NCBI GenBank assembly: GCA_963930775.1
Contig: OZ005705.1
Span: 5,022,001-5,086,000 of the forward strand
Length of the DNA stretch: 64,000 bases
DNA from: Cliona cf. orientalis
Lineage: Eukaryota > Porifera > Demospongiae > Clionaida > Clionaidae
Direction of reading: 5' to 3'
In this document: piece by piece, positions 34,537 to 45,431 of the stretch
How positions within the stretch are numbered: the stretch's first letter is position 1
How the letters are laid out: every line of letters starts with the position of its first letter
Program-made: the position numbers and the translations under genes
The notes under the pieces: model-generated
Told to the model about the DNA's origin: nothing
Seen by the model: the letters and a program-made list of their open reading frames with translations, nothing else
The model's database searches: none

Positions 34537-34878
34537 CAGGGGCGTACCTTAGTTGTTTCCTCGTTGCCCGGAAACCCCCCTTGGCAGTCAGATTCAGCAT
34601 TATCTTAGTATGACCTAGCTGATATAGGAAACCCCCTCTGTTTCCAGATTCCATCTGCAGGCACTAAAATCTCTTAAAATTTAGCTTAGAACTCTCCTCT
34701 GGTGTTTTTCCTTGTATTTCTTTGCTAAAATCGTCGAGAATCTGGCAAACTGTTGCTAAAACATGCTAAACGGCGATCGTTAATTAGAGGGTGTGGCCCC
34801 AAAAGTGGGCGTGGTTGCTAAATTTTTCGTGCGCAACTACTTAGAAACCCCCTGTATTAAATCCTGGGTACACCCCTG
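34537..34878. mobile_element. MITE of family D (5-bp duplication) in the transposase C-terminus
   Basis: The ends CAGGGGCGTACC and GGTACACCCCTG, flanked by AAAAC on both sides (34532-34536, 34879-34883). It interrupts the coding line DQN / IKDFEYQ, so host borders are exact. Family members at 38854 and 39177 also show exact 5-bp duplications. Confidence 0.8.
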
Positions 34879-35340
34879 AAAACATCAAGGACTTTGAATA
34901 TCAGTACTTCAAGAAACATAACACCCTGCCTGACCGTAATGGTGCTGCTTATAACAGGCTGCTGTCATCAAGAAATCGTGCAAAAGCAGCGCTTAGAAAC
35001 TTAAATATAGACCTTTAGCTAAACTATAAGCTTTAATATTATTTATTTATCTCAGTATTAAAATACTAACCGTTTGAAACTCACTTCAGTACGCACACAT
35101 CCAGCGATGTCCACATCAATTGAGCGGCCAACATTCACCATCGAACGTATCTGGGATCTGGGAGACATCCGATTGCAATTTGTGGTAGATCTTGTACTGT
35201 ATGCATGCATTCCTTAGATACGTTCTGCGTCATCGGTCATATGACTGTAACATAGCAACCACCGCAAACCGCAATCACAAGCGCTAGTAACGGGAGGCGC
35301 GCACGTGTAGATCTCAGACAGTCCTTAAGTGCGCTGAGTA

Positions 35341-36554
35341 TGCTATGGTAAGTGCTAGGCCTATTACACATGAAGCAAACTGCAGATAGTGTTCTAGCCA
35401 GAACTTTTTATAGTATTATGAAACACTACCATGTATATCCGTAGCTCCGTGGTAATACCACGGGTGAAAAGGACTGCACAAATATGCGGTTAGCATGAGT
35501 ATTGGTGGGTACAACGCGGCAGATATACATGAGATATTGACTGTTCAATGTCCGGTCACGCCCAAATGCGTGGGTGCAAGTGGTTCAAAAATTAACAACA
35601 ATGGAGTTTCAGTGTTGAAGGAAGCTTGTAACAGGTGATACTCAAAATCATAAAAGCTTAGTAGATGAAGGTTTGAATGCACACAGAATCGAAGCGCTCC
35701 TTTCTTAACTTTGTTTTCAATCGCACCAGAAATTAACGGTTTGGAGTGCAGTAATAATTTGACGTAAAAATCACGTATTTTTGACAATGAACCGTGCGTG
35801 CACGGCACCTGGCAGTTTAGCGCTAGCCAATGAGAAATGCAATTCTATGGTCATTGCCTTGCATACCGCCAAATTAACAGTCACTCTATTGGACCATCGG
35901 TCCCCCATTTTTTAGTTTCATCTATAGAGCACATACCCTGCACATGCGTGACATTAGTACCGAGATAAGTATAAGTTATATATTCGGCCCTCAGTTGTGT
36001 AAATAGCATAGAGACCTGCACCTCGGTATATAACGGACTTGTACCATGAGCTATTTGGCGCTCAACGTTCAACCACGATTCCATGCTTCTGCACTATACA
36101 GTGATCACATGACGAGCATGACTATTTTATAGCCAGCGCTGTTGTTACTACCATGAGGATGTGTTGTCAGGGCTATTCACTTGCATAAAGGCCTAAGTGA
36201 GTTGTTGCTATCAGTACGTTGGCTTGATGTTTGTTGCCCGAGTTAGATAAATGAGCCATGGTGCTGCTGCACTTATCGTACTTAGCTGCTTATATGCCTT
36301 AGTCTTCGTTGCCTGAAATTGCAGCTGCCATTGCCAAAATTAACCAATCCATTCTCAGCTTAGCCGCTCAATCTACTAAAGCTCCAGTACAGAATAGGCT
36401 TCTTAAATATATGACATAGTAGAATGATGATACCTCGGAAATACCACTCATTCATTGCCTTATGTATTGTTACTTGTGCTTCACACTTGTAACAATAGAT
36501 GGCAGTAAACTCGTGATACTTCTTGGTATTGTTGTTCTACTATGGCAATAGGTA
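35341..36554. other. Gene 3 intron, family C fragment only
   Basis: Apart from a degraded inverted family C end at about 35918-36060 ('tatagagcacataccctgc'), nothing is recognised. The minus frame at 35545-35808 (MPCTHGSLSKIRDFYVKLL) is not known to me. Confidence 0.35.
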
Positions 36555-37200
36555 TATGTGACCAGATCTGAGAAAACCAGCCATAATATTATTGTCAACC
36601 CATTAAATTGTAGTTAGCTGTATCATAGAGCTAACCTGCTTCTAAGTCTGAGACACATCACATGCTTGGCTTTGGAGCTAGACCGCTTTGTTTGCAATCA
36701 TGCCACACCCCCAATAATCGAGAAATTACGATCTCAAGGCATTGCTATGCAATGCATATAGTGTTTCTGTATACTATATGTGAATCAGAAATCAATTAAA
36801 TGGACCTGAGTGGAGCCATTCGAAATATCCAGCAAGAGTCAGATTTTGTCATTGACAATGACAGGCAATTGTTCTTTGATGCCAAAGAAACGTAAAGGGT
36901 GAGCAAATGTATATTACTTTAAAGAATCTAGCTGTATCTAGATAGCCCGCTGGTGGGAATTCTAATTATCCCCCTTAGCAACAGATTCTGTGTACGGCAG
37001 CTATACAGACTAGGTAAGCCGAAATGAAGGCTTATTTTGCCTTGGTAACTTATGTTTACCCTCCGTCAGTCAATATGCGTGGGTACTCTTTGACATAAAT
37101 AATATTATGACTAAAACTGGACTTTGACATTTTTTGACCAGAGTTGCTAAAAAACGCATTGTGCCATATATGCATTTAACAAAAATGCCAAGTTTTCTCG
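36555..37200. mobile_element. TIR element, family E (diverged copy)
   Basis: It starts TGTGACCAGATCTGAGAAAA and shares interior blocks ('cacacccccaataatcgagaaattac', 'aaatcaattaa.tggacctg', 'ttgttctttgatgcc') with 47607-48275 and 54012-54680. The right end is poorly kept. Confidence 0.6.
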
Positions 37201-38012
37201 TATAAATCTTTACCTACATGTGCTAAGCCACTTTATGAATGAGTATGAAAGTGCATAGCCAGCAGTGCTAGTGGTCAGTCAATAGGCGTGGGCCCTCTGG
37301 TGGCCAACTAAAAGGTACTATTTATGATGCTCGTGCATGGGCTGTTCTAATGAAACCAGAGTTTTGCCGGATTCAACTGATTCAGCGTACAAGTCATTTA
37401 GGTGCCAAGATCTTGAGATCTGGCGATCACAACAATAATACGATTGTGTACCCCTGTTGGTAAATATTACATGTATGCAATCATAATTAAATTTTATCGC
37501 ATGCCAAATATCAATGTTGTTCCTTAATTTGACTTAATATCCAGGCCTTATGACATATGTAATAATATTCTAATAGCAAATACTTGGCTCTTTCCCAGCA
37601 GCATACAGTGCATCATCCTCCTCGTACTTTGCTAGTGTTAGAGCCAAATCTAATGTAATATTCTAGCTATATACCGTATATTATGTAGAAATTTTCACCA
37701 GGAGAATAATTTTGCCACCTGCTCTTGTTGGTCTACAGCTAATTTTTATCCTGTTTCAAAGTTTGCATAGAGGCTATGGTCACATTTACCACATTGGCAA
37801 ATATATTTTCCTCCAAAATTCTCTGCAATAGGTGAAATTTTTATTCAGTGAAAATTTTCACCTACTGTAAATCCAGAAATTTTTGCGTAATTAAATATTC
37901 GTAATAAAAATTTTTGTGTTTAAAACATTTCGTATGACGACTCCGCCTACAAATATTTTTACATCGAGTTTTTGTAGCTACGTGTGAAGTTTGATCGAGT
38001 GACGGAGCGATA

Positions 38013-38429
38013 ATGGAGGAGCTACTCAAAAGACACTGTTGTGTCCACGGCTACCACTTATATAAGGAAGTATTGGCGGCAGCTGTAGGTGAGGTGTTGA
38101 TTTGTGAATGACAACCAGATAACACTTCTGATAGGTACGCTGTGGCTGTAAAAAGAGAAGGAACGATTGTTGGACATTTGACAAGAAAAATTACGAGAGT
38201 GTGTTCACTATTTCTTCGACAGGGTGGCAGTATTACCTGTACAGTTACTGGTCACAGGAGATATTCATCTGACCTACTACAAGGTGGGCTTGAAGTCCCG
38301 TGCATGCTCACTTCTGTTCAAGGTGACACCAAAAGAAATCTTAATGCTAAAGAAGATCTGGAAGACAAATTCTCAGCAACAGTGAATACGATTATTAAAC
38401 ATGATCCTTTCGTGATGTTGCATGCGTGA
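38013..38429 (+). pseudogene. HIRAN-like protein carried by pogo element 1
   Basis: An ATG at 38013 opens MEELLKRHCCVHGYHLYKEV. An in-frame TGA at 38109 is followed by QPDNTSDRYAVAVKREGTIV, GHLTRKITRVCSLFLRQGG, SITCTVTGHRRYSSD and GLEVPCMLTSV. The order DN-x-x-D-RYAVAV, VGHL, FL-x-x-GG and C-x-VTG matches the HIRAN-type fold known from HLTF/Rad5, where it binds free 3' DNA ends. About 139 codons end at TGA 38427. Apart from one nonsense codon the frame is intact. The stop sits where family members have an acidic residue (E-PDN), so it is a recent loss or a readthrough site. Confidence 0.68.
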
Positions 38430-38853
38430 GTACAGTTTGTATGAAGATAAAAATTGTTGGGTGTATGTACCGGTACATACATAATATTAAATAAACTTCC
38501 TATTTCCACCACATCGTCATTCTGCTCTTCTTCCTTGCTGACACAAAAATCACTTTCTGATTCAGGGTCAAGTTCTGGCTCGCCCTCCACACCCGAGGCT
38601 CGGTCCAGAGCATCTGCAATTCCAGCTCAAATGAAGCCATTGACAATAATCTGGGGGTTCTCTTCAAAATACTCCGCCATCTCAACTAGCCACTTTGCTC
38701 CCAGCTCCCTCAGTATGGGTAGACCAAGGTTGATTGGCTCCAAATCCACTGTTTTATTTTCGTTCCCATCCAGCTGCTTCATCACCTCCGCTGAATACCA
38801 CCCCTCAAATCGCCTTTTTAAGAAATCCTTTGCCGGCTTATTGACTAATAGTA

Positions 38854-39048
38854 CTGGCGTAGCCAGGGTATGGCAGAGTGTGACTCTCGCCACATCAATC
38901 TTCACAAGATTATCAGATAAGCTTTTGAGCTTGTGTTAACAAGGCTAAATACCAGCTCCTAAACCTTGGCTGTATACAAATTAAGCATTATCCCCACTTT
39001 TCAACACACTTCAGCCACACCAATGTTCATGGGCTAGCTACGCCCCTG
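38854..39048. mobile_element. MITE of family D, copy in transposase 1
   Basis: The ends CTGGCGTAGCC and GGCTAGCTACGCCCCTG, with an exact 5-bp repeat TAGTA at 38849-38853 and 39049-39053. The transposase line QPIDLL / LVNKP is interrupted here. Confidence 0.75.
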
Positions 39049-39176
39049 TAGTAGTAATAGATCAATTGGCTGCAGCGAATCTGTGGTTTCGGGGGCAGTA
39101 GCACCACATGAATGTGCTCCATAAGTTCAGTGACTGCACTTGTTATTTGCCCCTTAAAGTTGTCCATAATCACCAG

Positions 39177-39534
39177 CAGTGGCGGATTCAGGGTGGTTCC
39201 TAGGGTTCCATGGAACCCCCCTTTGGGCTGCAACTAGCACTAAGAAGTACTGATGATAGGCTATGAAGTAGTGATTGATAGGCTAAATGGAACCCCCCTC
39301 TCTATCTACAGAACTAAGAAAACTACTGCTATGGCTCACCTTGGCATGCTTTAGCAGAAAACTCGTTCAAAAACAGATCGATTGGACTAGAAGGATTGAT
39401 AGTTTCTCTCGAAAACGATCGAAATGGGTGTGGTTTTTGCCCCAAAGTGGGCGTGGCTTCAAAAATTTCGCGCGCACTTCGCGTACAATTACACTATTGG
39501 AACCCCCCTTCAAGAAATCCTGGATCCGCCACTG
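39177..39534. mobile_element. MITE of family D, second copy in transposase 1
   Basis: The ends CAGTGGCGGATTCAGG and CCTGGATCCGCCACTG with the 5-bp repeat ACCAG at 39172-39176 and 39535-39539. It separates PVLV from VIMDNFKGQ of the transposase. The interior carries 'ggaacccccct' near both ends, like the copy at 34537. Confidence 0.85.
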
Positions 39535-40921
39535 ACCAGCACTGGCTTGTCTTCTTCAATGGTTGCTCGTATGGCTGCTACGTAGGGTATGACAATGTTT
39601 TCAACGTACTGCACCATGGTTTCCTCATTAGACCAGTGCTTGGGTGAATGGGTGATATCCCAATCTTGGGGAAACTGGTAGCGGGGATGGCAGTGGTTGG
39701 TTTTTCCTTGATAGATCACCTGCACCGGTAGGAAATCTCCTGCAAGTGACCCACAAAACACAGCTGTGATGAGGTGCTTATCGTTGACTCCAGGTACTTC
39801 TACCCGCTTGGAACCTTCAGCATCCATAGTCCAAGTACTGGAGGGGACAGTCTTGATAGCTGTCTGGTCCCAGTTGAGTATCAGCTCAGCTGGGATCTCC
39901 TCCATCTCCACGGTTGTCATCACGTCAGCGAGAAACTGCTGCTTCATGCGCACAAAGTCAGCATTGGAGTGTTTGCTCTTGGCTGTTGTTGCCTTTTGTT
40001 TAACAAAGTTCATTCTTCTCAAAAGCGAGTAGGCCCACTGCCTGTTCAACTGTACGTCCCCACCAAATTCAACAAGTCTCGACCGGCTGCATGACATCAG
40101 GATCCCTCTTGCAGCAGCCATTGCAATTTTCGCTGAGACAACGCCACCTCCATCTCTGACTCTCACAAGGTACTTCTGCACTTTCCTGTCCAGCACTTCT
40201 CCAAGAAGAACTGGCCTTCCACGCTTCTTCACGGGCAACAATGTCACATCTCCATCATCCACAGTTGCTCATTTCTCTCTGACACCTTCCAAGTATGCCT
40301 TCTTTAGGGAGTTTGCTGTGGTCTCACTCACTTTGTGGCCGAGCTTTCTGAGTATAGCCTTGCTGTGGCTGCAACACCGTGCTGACTTGCGTACTTGCCT
40401 ATCTCTGCTTGAACATTTGAGTCATACCTACATGTAATTTTAATAAACTTAATTATTATTTTGAATTGAATTAGAAAGGAAATTCATCCTATGAGTCTGC
40501 TGATCCATTTATATTACCTCTTGTATTTGCCACGCTTGCGTTTCTCGCTGTTCCCATTCTCCTGGAGGACTTTCTCCACCTCCTTGTTAGCAAGAGCAAT
40601 GGCTCGTGACAATACCTGGGAGCTCAGAGATCCGTTGGGGTCAGGAAGACCATCCCTCACAGAGAAATAATCGCGAATGGATCGGGACATAACCAAACTT
40701 GACACTGCCGAGAGAGAGAGCTGGACAGCGACTCAAAGATCGGGCAGAACACGCAGACGTATGGTACGTACGCGCACGCACGCGCTAAAATTTCGTACCG
40801 CAAATATTTTGTTATTTCTATTCAGGGTAGAAAATATTTCATGATATTTAATTTCATAGTCTTGAGCGACCACGAAAATATATATTTCAACAACGAAAAT
40901 TTCTGGATTTACGGTATACGG

Positions 40922-42330
40922 CATAGATCATATAGACTACGTAACCGGGATTGGAAACTGCTCACGTGAGCAATAGAGTTAATGCAAGCCATGGCGGGCA
41001 CTCTCAGGTAATCTAAGGACTGGATACGCGCACGCGCAAGTGGGATCACGTGCGCGATATACATAGCTATACATTTAGTCACATGATCACAATCATGGCC
41101 ATAGAGTAGCTGTATGAAGGCTGAGGGTTGCTGAGGCGGCGATGAAGACGCTTAGCTACGACGATATCTCCGCTGCACAAAGCGAGTAACGTCGATTTTA
41201 AGCCATACTACCTAGGGGCAAGAAGAGCTGTTCAACGGGACGGGAGATATTCAGGTAAATAGCCCACCATGATCGGTACATTTATCACACTTCATGGCAT
41301 TCTAGCTTAGTAGTATGATAGATCAACTTGCCCCCGTGATATTTATTAGTTAGGTATATGAGTATTATTTAAGGCCTGGAGAAACAGTCGTCCAGGCTGA
41401 TCTTCACCGCCGCCTTTGGCGATTTTATCTTCAGAATAGCCATTACTCATGACGTCACCAGGAGGCAACTAATTAGTGGGCGTGACTATAAATTAGTTTG
41501 CGGTTAGAGAAATGGTTAGTCTACATTATGGTGCAATTTTCTTGTCCATATCATGTATCTTCTAGACACTAAACTAGCAAAGTTACAGCTAAAATCATGA
41601 GGCTGAAATGGGTGTCCCAGTCCTTAGACAACCTGAGCTCCGTGACCCTAGACCGAGGCAGCTGAACATGGCTCTACTGCAGCCTGTGTTGGTGCTGTAG
41701 CTAAGTGGAGATAACGAAAGTAAAGCTCAATGATGGAAGAATACTACTAGCAAAAGTTTTTGAAGAGCGCAACTATCTACGGCAGTCTTTTCGGGGTACA
41801 AAGTTGTTCACTGCTATTTCAGTCGTCTTCGTCCATACTTGCCCCATAGGATGCTGTACAAACCACTTTCGGGACTGTATCTCGATTCGCGTGGCAGCAG
41901 CTACCAAAAACTGAAGCTCAAAGTCAAAATATGGTGCCTCTGCACTAGGATAGCCACTATTTGGAGGATATACTGCTGCGGCTGAGCCAGAAATCGCCAG
42001 AAGCACAAAAAACCGACGCCATCTTGAAGTCGCCTTGTTGTTGGGACTAGAACACCTCAGATACTGAACTAAGGAATTTCTCGTCACTACAAATAGTTAG
42101 AAGAAGGCCTTGTCCATGAGGATAGCTAAATTATAAGGTTGTAAGTGTTTCTGTTTAGTAGCTATTGTCAAAAGTATTGGGAAAATGTGTGATTTTTGGC
42201 CATTTTTTGTGTTTTTTTCTCAATTTTTGTGCATTTTTGTGTTCTTTTGTGCGACATGGATTGCACCAATGGACTCTATTGCTCACGTGAGCAGTTTCCA
42301 ATCCCGGTTACGTAGTCTATATGATCTATG
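40922..42330. mobile_element. 1.4-kb element with 58-bp perfect TIRs
   Basis: The left end CATAGATCATATAGACTACG and the right end are complementary for 58 bases without mismatch. TATACGG (40915-40921, 42331-42337) flanks it as a 7-bp duplication. The TIRs contain the palindrome GCTCACGTGAGC. The insertion landed on the right-hand tip of pogo element 1. A minus frame at 41773-42087 (RWRRFFVLLAISGSAAAVYPP) and short plus frames are open but unrecognised. Confidence 0.82.
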
Positions 42331-42833
42331 TATACGGTAAGTAATTAGTTGTGTCATCGTGAACACAAATGTAGTTCTTATAACTCGACTGACTCATCAC
42401 TGGTCACAGTAGGCTCTTCCTCGAGTCATCAAGCTAGACCCCTTTTTATCCCGACGACCTTTACCTACTCCCTTCACACTACCAACAGCAACAGTGTTGC
42501 TTCTTCATAGATCTATGCCTCCATTGCTTAGCTTGCAAATAACAGGTAGATTACATACTGCTATCTGTAGCTACCTGTGCCTTTAAACTCAAAGTATGTC
42601 ACTACTATTTCAATAAATCTCGCTGCGCCGAGGGTTTGGCACCAATGGTGTTCATTCTTAAAATTAATTTAACAAAACTTTAACCATACACACAGAAGTA
42701 GATCATCAAATTGCGCAATGTGCATGCGGGGTATGTGCTCTATAGAACTCCAGTGTACGTGTTGCTGAAGCTAGACTATAATTATTTTTGATGATCAAGA
42801 GTACATAATCTGATGGATTGTACTTTATTACAG

Positions 42834-44720
42834 AATCAACACAACGGTCTATAAGCTACTCTGCAACTCAGATGTCTGTGATTCAGGCTGATATAGGTCG
42901 TTCTGCTAGTTTACCAGGCTCAATTGCTTTAGCAATGCCGGAAAAATTTGAATCTCATGAAGAGCATCAGCCAAGTATTAAGCTAAGTTTGCAGCCCTCA
43001 AGTGGTCCAAGCAGTGCAGCTATAAGCAGTGATAGTGATTATACTTTTGTTCAACAAGATCGCAATCAATCAAACATTGAAGATGAGGAAGTTCAGGCTA
43101 ATATACAAAAGTTTAATATTCATCAAGTACATAGTGTTGATGCTACCAACAATATAGAGAAATCCTATACAGATTTTGAAGCAGGTACATGTATGTGTAA
43201 TACAGTGCTGTAGTCAGCATGCCCGCTATGCCCATCCCCAAGTTTTATCTCAATTCCTGCCAGCCTATTTGAAAGAATCCCTATACCTGCACAAGCATAC
43301 AATAGACTAATTTATACATAGTACTAGTTGCTGTTTGCCCACTGAATACTTACTAGTACACATTGTTGCTACTTTATATCCCCTTTCCTCTGTTGACCCC
43401 AATGTAAGGTGCACTGCCCCTGGTCCCTTTGGACTGCAGTATAATATAAAATTACTGGTTATTTTGCAGCAACATCCTCTGTGAAAAAGCTGGTAGCACA
43501 AGATTTTTCAAAAGATCCAGTATCTAATCCTCCCAGGATTGAACCTTGCACTCTGCTATCAGCTGATGCAAACAAGGATTCATCAACATCCGTTGCAGCA
43601 GAAGAACCAAAATCCTCATATGGATGTGGTTGTGGCAATTGCAGTAGGATTGATTTTGTCAGTGGCAAGTGCCCAAAACCATTGCCCTCAGCTAGTATGT
43701 TCCCATTCTTGAACGTACAAGGGATGTCAGTGCATGAAACAAAGCGACTAAAATCCAAGCTTCATAGAGATTTTCAGGATATTAATGAAAAATATGCTGA
43801 TCTCACTGCTGATATTCGAAAGTCATTAGAGAATCAAAATATTACACCAGAGGAGTTGTCTCATGTTCTTATGGATTTACGGGTGTTTACACACTTGCAT
43901 GATGATTCTCAGCCAATGTTTGGTGATCGCTATAAGGAATTTAAGAAAGTCAAAAATATTGGAGAGATTTTTGAAATATTGAGAGATTATGGTTCCTTCT
44001 TCAGTCATAAACTCATTGCATTCATTGTGAAAAAGCTGGGTACTGTTGAAGACCAAGAAAAGCTTGCTCAGTATGAACAAGATTTTCATGAGTACTGCAA
44101 ACGTCATGTTTTTGAGTGTCCCTACTTTTCTACTACATCACCAAAATTTCCAGATCTTGTGATGAAGGTGGACATGAAAGTGCTACAGAATCAGTATACC
44201 CTAGAAGCTCAAGAAGAGTTTGAAGATAAAGTTGTCGCTGTTCTAGGAATTGCCAACCATGCTCTAAAATTGTGTTCGTTAAGTGATGGTTGTCTACTTA
44301 TGACATACCAAATTCCATCTGCCGCTGAAAATGCAATTCGTTCACTCGAACAAAAGCAAATAGTAGACTTGACAGAGTTGGGTGTAGTATGTTTAGTGTG
44401 CGGAGACACTCAAGTGTTTGATTCACGAACTGTAAGTGTGGATGTGTGTGTTTGTGAAGTTATTGAGTACTTATAAGCTCTATCTCCCCTTAAAGGTTAC
44501 AGCTGAATACCCATTGGAATCAACTGGTAAAATGGTTAATATGCAGTCTGAGCTAGATTTCAAGCTCTCGGACTCTATACAAGGAGACTGTATCAGCTAC
44601 CTCCTAGAAGGAAAGTGCAATCGAAAACGATGCAATCTGAGTCACTCCAACTCAATACATGGGTATGACATTGAATATACTAATTCTAATTATCAGGGAG
44701 TGAGTGGGGTCCATTTTTGA
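42834..44720 (+). CDS. Gene 3, 3' exons: globular domain and CCCH finger
   Basis: Exons 42834-43184, 43470-44431 and 44496-44720 join in phase. The first is a Ser/Gln-rich linker. The second has a cysteine cluster (GCGCGNCS), FPFLNVQGMSVHETKRL, EELSHVLMDLRVF, IFEILRDYGSFFSHKLI and LKLCSLSDGCLLMTYQIPS. I know this domain from sponge and cnidarian proteins that also carry Death or ankyrin domains, without a name. The last exon has C-x8-C-x4-C-x3-H (DCISYLLEGKCNRKRCNLSH), a CCCH zinc finger, and stops at 44718. The incoming phase equals the outgoing phase of the Death-domain exon at 27113, which supports one gene. Confidence 0.72.
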
Positions 44721-45157
44721 GGAACTGACACACTAAAATAACTTATTTATTCTTATCCACCAATGGGGTGGAAGGAGGGAGGCATTTGGACACTAACCTA
44801 ATCAAAATTATCAATTCCGCCATAATACTTGGAGCATACTTTATAGATACCATGCATGGTGTCCTGGGTAAGCGCCCACAGGTGCTTAACCATAACTCCC
44901 ATATATTTCACTACCTGGATGTTTACCCAGTGTAGCTACTGGCAGTCCCAGCCAAATCTGGGAGTAAGGCCTGGGGATAATGCTAAAGTGTAGCAATAGC
45001 GTTCATAGTAGAGCAACACAATGCAAGCAGGCTCCCTGCTATTTTGAGCAAATCAGGCAAAGGTTATCATGTTCATATGTACCCTGGTTTGGATGGTCAC
45101 GATAGTTTTTGAGATGTACTGAGAATAGTGAATACGTGGCTAAAAGACTTAAACCTA
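44721..45157. other. 3' flank of gene 3
   Basis: AT-rich sequence with no canonical AATAAA near the stop and no other recognised feature. It ends at the TA target site of the next transposon. Confidence 0.4.
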
Positions 45158-45431
45158 TACCGTGTTTATGCTAATAGAACGCATGATCCAATTACCGCAA
45201 GGAAATTCAGTTACAGGAATTGTTTGTATTCTATTACAATCAAAGCCTCTGCCTGTAATTATTTTCCATATAATCCAATTAGCGCAATAGTGCACTGATG
45301 CATGACACATGTAAGGTTTCAGGTACATAGTACAACAACTACACAGTGGTATACTAGTACATGTAATTCAGTCTTCCAGCTCTGAGTCACTATCTAGATC
45401 TTTAAATGGATCTTCATCCTCAGACTCTTCT

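Larger units (their letters stand above)
30487..34986 (+). pseudogene. Transposase-like protein of the 5.7-kb element, frameshifted
   Basis: Three frames make one protein. The first (30487-31878) has a Lys-rich coiled stretch and a DWDKENVETTIRNWP ... INWSAVARQHGI segment that looks like a DNA-binding fold. From 31859 the next frame has RSLAMWHDHATILKMGF and YDPAVF, and a one-base loss near 32050 leads into the third. That has RYFTGDHPAAQFEQG, a SAP-like helix pair (LKVDKLRTEIQARGV), SEPLHDLKGHI and SLNTENQERLFGQARR. Conserved D and H positions suggest a transposase. I recall similar proteins in sponges and corals but have no family name. The tail (IKDFEYQYFKKHN to 34986) is split off by a MITE at 34537. 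Confidence 0.65.
29625..35340 (+). mobile_element. 5.7-kb DNA transposon with 25-bp perfect TIRs
   Basis: The left end TACTCAGCGCACTTAAGG (29625-29649) and right end (35316-35340) are perfect 25-bp complements. The inner part, TTAAGGACTGTCTC, is shared with the short element at 5781-6435. It encloses one long plus-strand coding region (30487-34986). The palindrome may extend past the true tip, and I could not fix a target duplication (a TA or TTA type is plausible). The superfamily is not assigned. Confidence 0.7.
38590..40705 (-). pseudogene. Pogo-type DDD transposase 1, interrupted by two MITEs
   Basis: Reading down the minus strand, the N-terminus MSSLVMSRSIRDYFSVRDG (40705) is followed by an apparent intron and a helical DNA-binding part (EIGKYASQHGVAATAR, KKRGRPVLLGEVLDRKV). 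The DDE_1 core follows. The first Asp is in ELILNWDQTAIKTV and the second in LVIMDNFKGQITSA. The third is in TDSLQPIDLL joined across a MITE to LVNKPAKDFLKRRF. GSLAGDFLPVQVIYQGKT and HSPKHWSNEETM are typical of this group. MITEs at 39177-39534 and 38854-39048 split the frame. One stop after GVREK and at least two frameshifts are also present. Confidence 0.8.
37865..40914. mobile_element. Pogo-superfamily transposon 1 with HIRAN-like gene
   Basis: The ends CTGTAAATCCAGAAATTTTT and the complement of AAAATTTCTGGATTTACGG are flanked by TA on each side (37863-37864, 40915-40916), the pogo-type target duplication. Inside are a plus-strand HIRAN-like gene (38013-38429) and a minus-strand DDD transposase (38590-40705), arranged towards each other. 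Two family D MITEs have inserted into the transposase. The element lies in the long intron of gene 3. Confidence 0.8.

Noticed and set aside
41773-42087. Minus frame in the 58-bp-TIR element as a transposase
   Set aside because: Only 104 codons, with a hydrophobic stretch and no DDE motif, so function was not assigned.
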